Below are positions 1 to 10,497 of a DNA stretch of 64,000 nt, in pieces (the stretch's first letter is position 1; each line of letters opens with the position of its first letter). Source of the stretch: Adineta steineri (lineage: Eukaryota; Rotifera; Eurotatoria; Adinetida; Adinetidae). The position numbers and the translations under genes are program-made. The notes beneath the pieces are model-generated. The model was not told the DNA's origin. It saw nothing but the letters and a program-made list of their open reading frames with translations, and made no database searches. The DNA lies in assembly GCA_905250115.1 (NCBI GenBank), contig CAJNOI010000090.1:124001-188000 (forward strand). Direction: 5' to 3'.

Positions 1-776
1 CAATGTTGGTGCGGGTGTGGGTACTGTTATGAGTTTGTGAGCGGATGTGAGACGAAAATACTATCTGCACTCAAACCAATCCACCCAAACCTAAACTCAG
101 TAGTCAAACTCACAAAAATCAAAACGATTTGGGTTTGGTTCATGTCCTGCTCTGATACCTCATGCAAACCCAAGTTTTCAAGCGGTTTGAGTTTGCTGCA
201 TGTCTACCCACATCCAGGCATATCCGCGAAAAGACAAGAACATGAGACGCGTAATACGTACTGACTTTGGTTATTCGTAAGGCACTTGTTTATTCTATCT
301 TTTTCACGTATATGTTGCTAATGACTTCTCTCGACGAAGTGAAGAAATGCGTAGAAGGCAATCGATTTATGAATTGTAGGCAAAGTTAAATGGAGTTTTT
401 ATTATATCGATGTTGAAACAGTGGCGAATAAAATGAATAGTCTAAGTTGGTAAGAACTCTTTATTTTCTTTCCAACGGATAATAATATTATTCATTCTGA
501 AAGGGTTTCCTCCCTGCTCGAAAGAGATAAGAACAAACCTTCATATAGACGTCCGAGATAATGTTACATTATAGATAAAAACGAAAAAAAAAGATTCATT
601 CTTTCTTTTTCTGTTTTGCAATATCAAACAATCAGTGTTGCCACCTTTTGTAGTCCAAAAAGCAGAAAAATCTTCAAAGAGCAGAATTTGTCTACTAAAT
701 GCAGATAAAGTGGCAACACCGCAGATTTAACTATAAGACAAACAATAAGCACATACAACATAAAAATCGTTGACTT
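1..776. other. Non-coding start of window
   Basis: No convincing gene. The first ~35 bases carry a degenerate TGTGGG-like patch (GTGCGGGTGTGGGTA). A 75-codon open frame at 37-264 has no recognisable domain and runs through the same G/T-rich material, so I treat it as chance. Bases 633-721 hold a small inverted-repeat element, listed separately. The rest is AT-rich sequence downstream of the nuclear receptor gene, whose 3' end lies at 777. Confidence 0.5.
633..721. mobile_element. Short inverted-repeat element (MITE-like)
   Basis: The left end reads CAGTGTTGCCACCTTTTG and the right end, read on the minus strand, CGGTGTTGCCACTTTATC. They form near-matching terminal inverted repeats about 15 bp long around an 89-bp body. 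CAGTGTTGCCA-type ends occur in DNA transposons such as hAT relatives. I see no coding capacity and could not identify a clean target-site duplication, so a non-autonomous element is an inference. Confidence 0.5.
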
Positions 777-2023
777 CTATTTTGTATCTATTATTTTCTC
801 AACATCATCTAATATAAGTGTAACTTCAGTTAGTTCAACAAGTGAATCAATATTATCAACATGCGTACGAACACTTTGTGCATGGATTATAGACTTAGTC
901 AAAGCCATAAACCAATATATGATACTATGAAAATGTTTAACAGCTTCACACCAACCATATCTATAATTAAGATATTTCCATGTAACTTCTGCATATTTAT
1001 TTTGAATATGAAATATTGTAGAAGAATTTGTTGAATCTATTGAAATATCTGAAGAATATATATAAGTAGTTTTTGATAAAGCAAATAATGAAAGTGCTAA
1101 TTTAAATATTACAATATCTGGATTGATAAATTTCATTGTCCATCGAGTAGGAGAGATTCCACCAACGTCGAACATTGCAGTCATAATTTTCAAAAAAGAA
1201 TCTAGACTAAGTAAACCAAAATGATGTGTAATAAATGCAGTCGCCATGCAAGATACATTTTCTGCAGCATTACGAAGTAAAATGGAACGATCAGTAAATG
1301 ATAATTTACAAATATCATCATTCAAACGAAGATATCTTCCTGTTGGTTCATAAATAGAGAATAAAAAATTTTCTACAAGTTTTTGATATGTTACATTTAT
1401 TGGCTGTAAAGAATTGTGTGTATCTACTAAAGATTTACTAAGTAATGAAACTTGAGATTCATCATAACTGTTATATAAATTTGAGAGAAGTGTCCATTGA
1501 CTAGTAGTCAATAATGAATGATCTGGTTTTAAAGAATTTATTATTGAGAACTAAAAACATAAATAAGAAAAATATTTCGTACATTTATATTATCTTACTT
1601 TTTCAGATTGATATCGTGGTTCTACTTTAACTAACGATTTTGTTTTTGATTTCTTCGGTCTTGATGTTCGAAATTTGTCAGTAGTCATTCCATATTGAAA
1701 ACATCTCTTAAGTCGACATGATGCACACATATGATGATTATCTCGTTTTATTTCACAATTGCCACCAAAATTACATTTAAATGCTTTCTAAATCAAGCGA
1801 ATAATTTTTACTTAAAAATTAAAAAAAGATAATTAAAACTAACTTGTCCAATATTAGCATTTCGTTTAAAAAACATTTTACATGAATGACATGAAATAGC
1901 GCCAAAATTTACATATTGAGCAGGAGCGCCACATATTCTACATTCAGATAAATTTTGTTTTTTTGTTAATGGTTCAGTTTCAAGTGTCACTGAATGATAT
2001 AACATTGTATTTGTAGTTAACAT
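777..2023 (-). CDS. Nuclear hormone receptor (C4 zinc finger)
   Basis: Three exons on the minus strand: 2023-1844, 1787-1599 and 1550-777. They join in frame with GT-AG introns of 56 and 48 nt to give about 380 residues. Exon 1 carries the first C4 zinc finger (CRICGAPAQY...CHSCKMFFKR). Exon 2 carries the second (CNFGGNCEIKRDNHHMC.SCRLKRC) and a basic extension rich in Lys and Arg. Exon 3 is a poorly conserved ligand-binding region of ~257 residues. The family is DNA-binding transcription factors acting in the nucleus. The P-box (CHSCK) differs from the steroid (CGSCK) and thyroid (CEGCK) types, so target site and ligand cannot be assigned. The ATG at 2021-2023 is the first in frame. No lesion seen. 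Confidence 0.88.
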
Positions 2024-3356
2024 TTCTATTTGTATTCTAAAGATATTATATGATAGCTAGGAAAAAGCACAACTTGTTTATATAAAAAAAAGAAAATGTT
2101 ATTAATGCGACGTGCTAATACCTTTACGCTCTACACAGAATGAAAAAATGTTTGTTTCATTTCATAATTTTTTCTTGCACAAAAGACAAAAATAGTATTT
2201 TTTACTTTCTTCATTTATTTTTTTATCGTTTCTCTCAAGTTTTGCATATAATATGTCGGAAATGTCTGTTTACTATCAGTAGACAACGCCCTACATGAAT
2301 TGATCTGTTTCACTCTATTAACTCATTTTTTTATATAAATTTATTAAAGACAGTAATAGAAAATATGATTAAAATATTATAAGCGACTATAAAACTTAAT
2401 CTTCAAAATTGGCATTATACATCTAAACAATATATTTATGAATAATATTCTTTTATAATTATAAATAACACTTATGGAATTACAAGATTACAACAAATTG
2501 ATATAGTCTTATGAACGATATTTATATTCAAATTCATTTATCAGTTTTCAATAAATAATTATTTATCGGTTTTACTATATGTTTATTTTTTGTTATTTCA
2601 CCATTATTAAACGAAGTGAAGCGGGAAATGGTGAGACTGTAAGAGTGTGTACTTCAAAAAAGTTTTAAAATAGATGAAGTTTCGCTCTGTCTCTATTGGT
2701 GAAAGCGCATTTTATCGTGCAAATATTTTCATAGAACTCAATTCATCAAATGAATGATTTTTAGATAAACAAATTTCGACTCTCTATTTTATATTAAACG
2801 AAACTATACCTAAGAATTTTGTAGCTAATAAAATATCATCTATTCTTTAAAAATTCAAAATGTTAGAAAAAAATGATGTAATTATCATGATTTAATCTTT
2901 ATTCTTTGAAACTTTTTTTGTGACTTGATGCTGCAAGACATTCCATTATGAATTAGTTCAAACTAGAGAAGTACGATGATCATTTCGACAAAAATGGATA
3001 GAATCCGTCACGTTCCATTAATGATTATTATTCAACATTTTTGAAAAAAATTTATCGAGACATCTTGAGGGTGAGGTTGTAGGTGCGGATGTTCATCATT
3101 TATCTATATTTTCATTCACACTCAAGAAATGATCTTCACAACAATCATATTTCTCTTTTTCTTCTACTAATCTGAGTTTGTATGTGAACAAAGTTAGGCG
3201 GAAACGTTCACTAGAACTTTGTTATTTCGTAATATTTCAGTGTTATGACGAGGAGAGAAAAGATTATATTGAAGTAATTACGAAATATAAGAGGAAAAAG
3301 AAGCAACAAGATTTCGATGTGTAATGATATTTAAATTGGAATTAACAGTACTATAC
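2024..3356. other. AT-rich intergenic stretch
   Basis: No gene supported. It presumably holds the upstream region of the nuclear receptor gene. The only structured element is the telomere-like hairpin at 3061-3126, listed separately. Confidence 0.5.
3061..3126. repeat. Telomere-like hairpin element
   Basis: G-rich arm CATCTTGAGGGTGAGG... and, after ~35 nt, a short C-rich return (TTCACACTCAAG). The flanking ATCTTGAGGG / CTCAAG halves match the other copies in the window. The C-arm is reduced here. Confidence 0.55.
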
Positions 3357-3625
3357 AAGGTGTCCAGAAATTAATTTATCAAAAAAGAAAATTAAATATC
3401 TCAGTCATTTTTGAAGCAAATCAAATCATTTTTTAACTGAAAGAGCAATATTCAAAGTTTTAACATACTATACTGTTCGATAGGGTCACCATTCACATCA
3501 ATACCAATTTTGAGGCTTTTTATGATACCATCAAAAAGATTTTCTCGTATCTCTTTTTTATACCTTTAATTTCTTGTTTAATTCTGTTCCGTAAATCGAC
3601 AATATCGTTGGCCTTGATTTGTGTG
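3357..3625 (-). pseudogene. Relic of Tc1/mariner-type DDE transposase (3' end)
   Basis: Read on the minus strand, bases ~3617-3454 encode residues like the C-terminus of mariner/IS630-type transposases: KANDIVDLRNRIKQEI, then after a frame change FDGIIKSLKIGIDVNGDPIEQ, then a stop. The pattern 'L..RI...' followed by 'LKICIDVNGDHFEH' is typical of these enzymes. About 95 bp further, GGTGTCCAGAAATTAA at ~3359 resembles an element terminus. Only the tail of the gene remains and the frame is broken once, so it cannot encode a working transposase. Confidence 0.6.
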
Positions 3626-3674
3626 TGTTTATTTTAATGTATCCCCTTAGAAAAAAAATCAAGTCGCGTCGAAA

Positions 3675-3768
3675 ATGTGGGCATGGATATGGGTATCTCT
3701 ATTCTTAACTCACACCGAGACCCAACCATGTCCACCTACACACCACCCACACCCACACCCACACCCTA
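3675..3768. repeat. Telomere-like G-rich/C-rich inverted pair
   Basis: G-rich arm (GTGGGCATGGATATGGG) followed ~30 nt later by a C-rich array with four CCCACA-type units (ACCACCCACACCCACACCC). It lies 55 bp beyond the 3' end of the ADP-ribosyltransferase gene. Confidence 0.65.
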
Positions 3769-3822
3769 ATTTTGCTGTAAGTTCTCTAGATCGACACTGA
3801 CTAACTTTTTATTGAGCAATCA

Positions 3823-4743
3823 TTAAAAAAGATTTTCTTCTACGATTTGTTGCTCCTTACGTTCATCAAAGCATATTGTCATTTTTCGGCCATCATCCGT
3901 TCGTTCAATCGATTTAATTATGAATGGTACATAACGTAAGATCAATATTTCGTCCTCGTTTTGGTAAACGGATAAATTTCTCAAATCGAGTGCTGTATGA
4001 CGGTTGATATTATTAATGTTATATACGCAAAATACTGATATTGCATCTTGAGGACCCGGGTCACTAAAACAATTGGCTACATCAGGATTGGTGGATGTAG
4101 ATAAAAATGTTGTTGTTATTATTGTAGCCCCTTCGTTGTAATTGTCTACGAGTTTCTTATCTTCAAGAACTATGCCACGATAAACGGTCTCTTGTCGAAC
4201 TAAGGATTGTATTAATTTTGGATGAAAAAGTATCCTGGTAAACGCTTCTGTATACTCTTGTGTTTGAGCTAGAATCGGACAGTTCAACAATGTGCAATAG
4301 AGTTTCAGTGCATGATATGTATTTACAGCTGAGTGTTTATTTAAATGTTGACTAAAATTTTTACTGTATGTATACGCTCTTATGATCGCTATTGGACTGT
4401 CCTGTTCGCGGGCTACTCTGAAATAATCTCTAATTGTATTCCAATGAAAATCCTTGGGCATGAAATTTAAAAATGTTTCTCCGATTGTGTCTACTTGATC
4501 AATTATACTTGAAGATAACTTTAAATGTTTGAAATTTTTACGAAATTCGTCGACTATTTTTATAGCATGATCATTTTCATCAATATTCAAATGCCATTCG
4601 CACCATTCTACTTTCTTTTGCTGACTTAAAATATTGTGGAGATCATAGATACCAAGTTTGTCGATCTCTTGTTGTAGTTTTTTGAAATTTGATTCATGTA
4701 GTATCGTGACGAACCATCTCCAAAAATCAATAACTCTTTCCAT
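3823..4743 (-). CDS. ADP-ribosyltransferase (arginine-specific type, R-S-ExE)
   Basis: Single-exon protein of 306 residues. The C-terminal ~140 residues show the mono-ADP-ribosyltransferase fold signature. Arg189 is in VYRGI, the STS motif at 215-217 is in TFLSTSTN, and Glu263/Glu265 form the ExE loop in QNEDEILILR. The family transfers ADP-ribose from NAD+ to protein, usually arginine when ExE is present. The first ~110 residues are helical-looking and unassigned. There is no signal peptide, so it is probably intracellular, unlike GPI-anchored vertebrate ARTs. R-S-ExE proteins are numerous in bdelloids. The codon before ATG 4743 is an in-frame TGA, so the exon cannot extend upstream unless a splice site lies within it. 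Confidence 0.8.
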   Translation of the reverse strand: MERVIDFWRWFVTILHESNFKKLQQEIDKLGIYDLHNILSQQKKVEWCEWHLNIDENDHAIKIVDEFRKNFKHLKLSSSIIDQVDTIGETFLNFMPKDFHWNTIRDYFRVAREQDSPIAIIRAYTYSKNFSQHLNKHSAVNTYHALKLYCTLLNCPILAQTQEYTEAFTRILFHPKLIQSLVRQETVYRGIVLEDKKLVDNYNEGATIITTTFLSTSTNPDVANCFSDPGPQDAISVFCVYNINNINRHTALDLRNLSVYQNEDEILILRYVPFIIKSIERTDDGRKMTICFDERKEQQIVEENLF

Positions 4744-4775
4744 TCAGAAGCTTTGTTTCTTGAAAAAATCTTTAT

Positions 4776-5063
4776 CTACAAAATAGCTTTAGAGGCACAT
4801 CTATGAGAAGACCCTCTCTTTACACTGTGTTTTATTCGAATGAAGAATAAAAACATAAGAGAAAAAAAAGAAGGAAAGGATGCATGAAGATATGACTGTA
4901 ACAACATCTCTACAGAAGAGTTGATCTTTGCGAAGAAAAGGATTTCACAGAATGAAACAAACCTGCAGAGTATTTCAGAAAACTCTTTAACATCAGAAAA
5001 ACTTTGGTTTTCCGTCATATACTGTCTAACTTCTATAGGAGACCGTTGTGGTTTATGCGACAT
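4776..5063 (-). other. Open frame upstream of the ART gene, uncertain
   Basis: Ninety-five codons starting MSHKPQRSPIEVRQYMTENQ. The first ~30 residues look coding, but the rest becomes low-complexity and hydrophobic. It could be a 5' exon with a donor near 4963 (CAG|GTTTGT), but it does not join the downstream frame at ATG 4743 because a stop intervenes. No domain recognised. Confidence 0.2.
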
Positions 5064-5629
5064 GACTGATATATTATACTACATTAGACGTTATTGAATC
5101 AATTTGAAAATAATACGAAACGATTTAATAAGCATTTATGTATCGAACCATAAATCAATCGTTAATCATACAAGAACGAATAGGTTTATACTTTTAAATA
5201 ATTCTATCATTTTTATGTGTTTTTTTTCTTCTTTTCATTCAAAACTAATAAATTCGATATATTTGAATAGGTAAAAGGACAAATAAAACAATAATAGGCA
5301 ATTAACTGTGATATCGAATCTTGAAAGGTACTCTCAGAGAAAACTCTTTTTCTCATTTTATTGTTGTTGTCATACATTATATAAAATTTATTATCAGCTA
5401 AAGATATGGCATAAGAGTTTTATTTTGATGTAATATATTGTTATATTGAAATAAAGCTCTTATATCAAGATTTTATCTTGTATAAATTTTCTGCGAGATA
5501 TGATACCATAAAAAGGCGAGAGGAACAGACTTTTGTCTAGGGATGTACATGTAGATTATTAACATACAGGTTGTCACGTCTCTTGTATTCTTGATTGTAC
5601 TTTTTCTGAATCTCGGGCTCAATTAAAAT

Positions 5630-6766
5630 ATGATCGATTCTTGCGATCTAAATCCGTTAGAATGTCTGAACAATGGTAAATGCTCCGTAGATATCTCATT
5701 GAACAGGACTTATTGTAGATGTCGTGTGAATTATCACGGCATCTTATGTGAAAATAATGATATGGAACACATGCCATTTGATAAAACTTATGTCTTCTTA
5801 GTCATATATATTATTGGACTCTGTTTTTCAATCTTAAATAATGGTCTTGTTCTCGAACTATGTATCTGCTGTAGACGTATACGCAATACGAACTGTGGTA
5901 TCTATATGATGGTATATTGCATTCTTTCACTGTGTTCAACTATTTTTTTAACAGTTCATCAAGCGGTACTATATTATCCAAACCAACTGACTGACGATAT
6001 CGATCAGTACATATCATTTCGTTGTTATATTAATAAAATTGGTTATATTGCACTTGTCGCTCTCTGTCTATTTATCAGCGCGTGTATTGCATTTGAACGT
6101 GCCTTAATCATATGTTTCGAGGATAAAATGAATACTAGTCGATGGAGATCGGGTATTGTGATTCTAGTTCTCTTTGTAATCGTTAGCGGCTCTGCTACAC
6201 CACTGGTCGTGTATAAATGTGCCTGGCACAAGATGCCAAATTTAAACATCGTACGTGAAGTATTCAGCTGGTTTTACATAACAGGAGGTATCGCAGTTTA
6301 TGTACTAGCAACTTTACTAATGTTGATCAGTTTTGCACGTCGTATTCGTCGATATGGTATGGAAAATAGCTCATACAGAAAGACATTTCTTAAACTATTA
6401 TGGACTCATTTATTTGTTTTTGTACCACCAGCTGTATATGGCATCAGTCAAATTCCGTACGGAGTTATCTTACATACAAAGGATCTAAAAGAATCGTATC
6501 TTGACATTGATAAGCCAACTGAAGAATATATAATAAAAGTGTCAGCAGAAGTATTGACACGCGTACCAGTTGTGATCACATAGTTACTCTTCGTTTATCC
6601 ATCAAAAGTGTATATGACCGAATTTTATTTGAATACATGGTCAGGGCAATGTTTAGCTAAACTTTTACTTTTATGTAAATCATGTAAAGATAGGAACGAA
6701 AGTAATCATTTTTCTACTACAAGTTTAATCAATGATGAACGTGATAATAGAGAGTTAACTGTATAA
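5630..6766 (+). pseudogene. EGF-domain GPCR with in-frame TAG in TM7
   Basis: Residues 3-42 form one EGF-like module with six cysteines (CDLNPLECLNNGKC...CRCRVNYHGILC). Seven hydrophobic segments follow (first FLVIYIIGLCFSIL). This layout, a short EGF ectodomain on a 7TM core, is a known bdelloid receptor type. The frame is interrupted by TAG at 6581-6583 but continues as LLFVYPSKVYMTEFYLNTWS to TAA at 6764-6766, completing TM7 and a cytoplasmic tail. A TGG-to-TAG change (Trp) would explain the break; that reading is inference. There is no signal peptide, and an in-frame stop sits two codons before the ATG, so 5' exons may be missing. Either a recent pseudogene, a null allele or a base error. 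Confidence 0.72.
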
Positions 6767-6822
6767 ATTAATAAGCTAAAAGTTATGAGTTCTCAAAAAA
6801 TGATTATGTGACCAAGGTAAAA

Positions 6823-6877
6823 ATCTTGAGGGTGTGGCTGTGAGTATTGTATGAATCATACACCCACACCCACACCT
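6823..6877. repeat. Telomere-like hairpin element
   Basis: ATCTTGAGGGTGTGGCTGTG, a ~17-nt spacer, then ACACCCACACCCACACC. It starts 57 bp after the final stop of the EGF-GPCR. Confidence 0.7.
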
Positions 6878-7731
6878 GTTACACAAGGTTCATTATTAAC
6901 TATTACTTGAAAAGATACAAATATATCGCCAAAAAAATATTACAAATGAAAAATAGGAGTTGATTGAACAAGAAAACAAAAAATGACTATTATACCTGAA
7001 AAACTAAAAAAAAACAAAAATTCTTATATATGAATTGAATTTTATAAAATGATATATTTTACTTGACAATAAATAATAAGGAATAATAAAATAAAACTTT
7101 TATCATCATTTTTCCTTTTAACGAAGACTATGCTTTCAAAGTCATCTACTACCGTTTTACAGTTGATGTCTTGTTAAGTTTTGATGAGGAATAAAGATTA
7201 CAATACCAACTTATTTACACATAGCACATGCGTCACATCGAAATATGTACTTCAATCAAATATGATATCATGCATATTCAGTCTTTTAAGTTGAGTGTAC
7301 GTGTGTTCTATTGCAGATATTTTCACAGCCATCCTTCATAATCGGTGATTTGATAAAATTTGTGCTGGATTTTTATCGTATTTAAGCGAATACTTTTTTT
7401 CTTTTTCTACCAACATTGAGTTAAGAGAACCACGCGCTCTGTGCGTGACGTTATATACTATAGAATATAAAAAACAATTATTTTCTTAAGTGTTGATTGT
7501 GACGTTTGTTTCCATCCAAGTTGATATAAAATTAATTTTGAATACTAATGTGCTGACGTCAATAATATTAATTTAAATCGATATACGCAAAACATAAAAT
7601 TAAAGTTCTTGATATAAAATTAATTTTGGTTGAAAAAACACTATGATTATGAGTTATATATATATACTTTTTTTCATACTGAATGCCATTCATATGATAA
7701 AATTCATTTACTAAGCAAGACATAAACTATA
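6878..7731. other. AT-rich intergenic stretch with a short direct repeat
   Basis: No gene seen. A 20-base direct repeat, TTGATATAAAATTAATTTTG, occurs near 7521 and again near 7610. Its origin is unknown. Confidence 0.4.
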
Positions 7732-9003
7732 ATGAATATTAAAGTATTAATGCAATGGTTGTATGAAAAAATATCGACTTACAATCTTTTCATACCCGAA
7801 GACAATGAAGAAGTCAATCATACACTAGGAACCATTCGACATCAAAGATATGCAACTAGACTTTATATTCTTCTTCTTATATGTAAGTATATACATCTGA
7901 AGATAATTATTATTGTTAGATGAGATCTTTTTGTTTTTGTAGTGTCTATATACGTTATCTTCTTCACAGTTTTTGTTAATCCACAAACTGACATAGTAAC
8001 AATTTCGGATATTACTCCATCTTTATTCGATCAACTTCGACATGAACATGGTGAAACACTTTCATGTCCATGTTCAACAACTATAATATCCTATGAAAAC
8101 TTCGTTCTCAATACATTATCAACAGATCCTATTTGTTCAAGTATTTTTGTTAGTAAAGAATGGATACAATCACTCTATATACCATATGCCAGTTCTTTTC
8201 CTATAATCGACTTTCGAACAACAGCTTATTCTCAAGTAAGTTCTATTACTTCTATCGTTATGTATTTACTGGAATTTGTTTTTTTTGAATTTAGTTTGAA
8301 TTACTTGGTGCATTTTGTTCATTTTCTCAAGAATTTGTTTCTCAAGTTCTTACTGATATTAATCAACAACAATTGCTTACCATTGAACTTCTTGTAGAAG
8401 ATGAAGTTCAATCTCAAGTAATTGAAAATATAAAACTTATTCGAGCGAATACATATGTACAAATAAGTTCATCTTTAAATTTCATGCAAATAATAACGCA
8501 ATCCAATTCGTTAATCTCTGCTTTAAATACAAATGCACAATTATCAATAACTACGACGGATTTGTCCATACTTACGATGGATGATAATCAAATACTTTTA
8601 TTAGCTGTAAAACCTACGGTTTACTATCGCAAGAATATGCCCAAGTTTGTTTATCTAAAAGACATATACAGTTGCAACTTAATGAACTCACTTGTACCTA
8701 GTATACTCTATTCAGTACCATATGACTTGAGGGATATTTATAATAACTACTGGCCTGATACTCCCTTATCTTTTATTTCTTCTAACATTTCTGGCGTTGT
8801 CGATGGATTTTTAAGTGGTTGTACTCCATTTGATGGTCTTCTTACTAGTACACTCGATTGTTTATACAGTAACAAATGTCTTGAACAACTAATAAATTAT
8901 TTTCCAAATCTAAACCAAGTATGTATATCATAAAAAACATTTTCTTGATATGAATGTCTTTTATCTCTTAGACAAATTTTAATTTCACCGATCCTCTTCT
9001 ATT
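7732..9003 (+). CDS. Unknown single-pass membrane protein, 3' end lost in gap
   Basis: Four exons recognised by in-frame GT-AG junctions: 7732-7882, 7943-8235, 8295-8918 and 8972-9003. The last runs into the 100-N gap, so the C-terminus is unknown. The product has a short cytoplasmic head, one membrane segment spanning the first junction (LYILLLILSIYVIFFTVFV), and a large outward domain with scattered cysteines (CPCSTT, PICSS, SGC, SNKC). The region just after the membrane segment (PQTDIVTI...LSCPCSTT) resembles a bdelloid-restricted family of unknown function, from memory. No enzymatic motif recognised. At least 366 residues are visible. Confidence 0.7.
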
Positions 9004-9103
9004 NNNNNNNNNNNNNNNNNNNNNNNNNNNNNNNNNNNNNNNNNNNNNNNNNNNNNNNNNNNNNNNNNNNNNNNNNNNNNNNNNNNNNNNNNNNNNNNNN
9101 NNN
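9004..9103. other. Assembly gap (100 N)
   Basis: A run of exactly 100 N, the conventional placeholder for a gap of unknown size. It cuts the preceding gene and abuts a GC-rich transposon end. Confidence 0.95.
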
Positions 9104-9215
9104 CCCGTAGCCCGCCCGACCCGAGCAAATTTTTCAAAAAACCATCCCCGACCGCCCGTCGCCACGTGGCCACGTGGCCCCCGCGGGTCGAAACCCGTGA
9201 CCCGCACACCTCTGC
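9104..9215. mobile_element. GC-rich end of a hAT-like element
   Basis: About 110 bp far more GC-rich than the surroundings, with CGGGT/ACCCG words. It ends in GCACACCTCTG, which on the minus strand is CAGAGGTGTGC, the consensus start of many hAT terminal inverted repeats (CAGRGGTG). The rest of the element must lie inside the gap. The insertion sits in or just after exon 4 of the unknown membrane-protein gene. Confidence 0.55.
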
Positions 9216-9403
9216 TATGAATACGATTATTTCAATATCTTCTTTTTTCATGAGAAATAAAAAAGGTGGCTTGACAATGCATGTTATATTTATGATTCAA
9301 GGATAGATTAGTACACTATGAGAAACTGATTCATGCACTACCAACTGTTTTTTAGAATGTATAAAATATTCGTTCGTTTTTTTTTCAATTTCAATAAAAC
9401 AAA

Positions 9404-9910
9404 ATGAAGGTTCTAAGTATTTTTTTGCTATTTACTATTGCTGTGGCTTGTTTTGCTGATACAATAGTCTATCGTGGTACGATATGTGGTTGGGGCGATC
9501 CATCAAATCTTAATCAAGTTTTATGCAAAGGATTGAATCCAATAGATAGTTGCCCTCCTGGGTTTTTGCGACAACAACTCGAAGGCAATGTTGCTTATTG
9601 TTATACAAACAGTACAACAATGGAAAAAAATGGTGCTCCACTTGGTAGATTATGTGGTGGTTTAGCACGTAATCTATGTGGTGGATTTAGTCCAAATGAA
9701 TAGTGTCCACCAGGTTATACTCAAGTTGATCAATGGATATGTTATAAAAGTGATTCAAAAGTAGAAGATACATCAGGAACAGTTTGTGGAGTGGTTAGTG
9801 ATTATATTGGACAGACATGTAATGGATTACCATTAAGAACTTGTCCATTTGGATATTACTCCATTGATTATGAAAGAGAATGGGATTGGCATGCTTGTTT
9901 TAAAAAATAG
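9404..9910 (+). pseudogene. Small Cys-rich secreted protein with in-frame TAG
   Basis: Starts with a clear signal peptide (MKVLSIFLLFTIAVACFA). Repeated Cys/Gly modules follow, such as GTICGWGD, CPPGFLRQQ and LCGGLARNLCGG. The frame is cut by TAG at 9701-9703, but the same frame continues with CPPGYTQVDQWICYK and further matching modules to TAG at 9908-9910. The two halves are clearly repeats of one module: the 'CPPG(F/Y)' and 'G..CG....' words recur on both sides. Full length would be ~168 residues. Either a recent loss-of-function copy, a truncated 99-residue secreted protein, or a base error. Function unknown. Confidence 0.65.
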
Positions 9911-9969
9911 ATTATCTTATTTTTGCTTCTTTATTCATAAATAGAATGGGACCAAGCTGAACATCAGTT

Positions 9970-10037
9970 CTGGGTGTGGGCGTGGATGAGGGTGTGAGTG
10001 TGGTTAAAGAAGATATGCTCACACGCACACTCTCAAG
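9970..10037. repeat. Telomere-like hairpin element
   Basis: TGGGTGTGGGCGTGGATGAG... then, after an AAAGAAGATATG spacer, CTCACACGCACACTCTCAAG. It starts 60 bp after the stop of the Cys-rich gene. Confidence 0.7.
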
Positions 10038-10343
10038 AGTTTCTAGATCTTTTCAAGTGAATACTTTGCTTGTCGACATTTTGACACCTCACCCCTATCA
10101 TTCACATTCATACTCGTAATCAACACTCTCACTGCTACATACTTTTATGAAGTGAATATTTGATTTCAATAAAATTTGGGTTGGTAGTCTTTTGACCACC
10201 AAAAAGTTGAGTTTTGATGATCAAACCTGAGAGATGCGAGATGATCACAAAGAAATGAGTGTTTTGATCACTAAATTTATTTTTAATTAAACTAACAATG
10301 ATAAATAGAAAGAAACACATTATTTAGAGAACATGAAACAGCT

Positions 10344-10497
10344 AAGGGTGTGAGTGTAGGAGCTTGCCTTAAACAAGGGATATCTACACCCACAACCTCA
10401 CCCATACCCACACTCACAATCTCACCCACACCCTCACTCTCACCCACAAACACATCCACCCGCACCCCACCCACCCCACACCTACACCCTCAAGATA
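10344..10497. repeat. Large compound telomere-like array
   Basis: A short G-rich arm (AAGGGTGTGAGTGTAGGAG) is followed by about 110 nt of C-rich repeats: CACCCACA, CACCCATA, CACTCTCACCC and CACCCCACCCACCCCACAC, ending ACACCCTCAAGAT. It is the longest copy in the window and strongly strand-asymmetric. It creates spurious Pro/Thr-rich and Val/Gly-rich open frames on the two strands. Confidence 0.75.

Noticed and set aside
1..35. Possible true telomere at the window start
   Set aside because: Only about three degenerate units, no long tandem array, and similar patches recur throughout the window.
4776..5063. 5' exon of the ADP-ribosyltransferase
   Set aside because: An in-frame TGA directly precedes the downstream ATG and I found no splice pair that joins both frames; kept only as a low-confidence open frame.
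8968..9251. Two minus-strand frames spanning the N run
   Set aside because: They cross 100 unknown bases and GC-rich transposon sequence. No domain.
6581..9703. TAG reassigned to an amino acid
   Set aside because: TAG is the normal terminator of several intact genes here (sulfatase at 47516-47518, GT31 at 60310-60312), so a code change is not supported.
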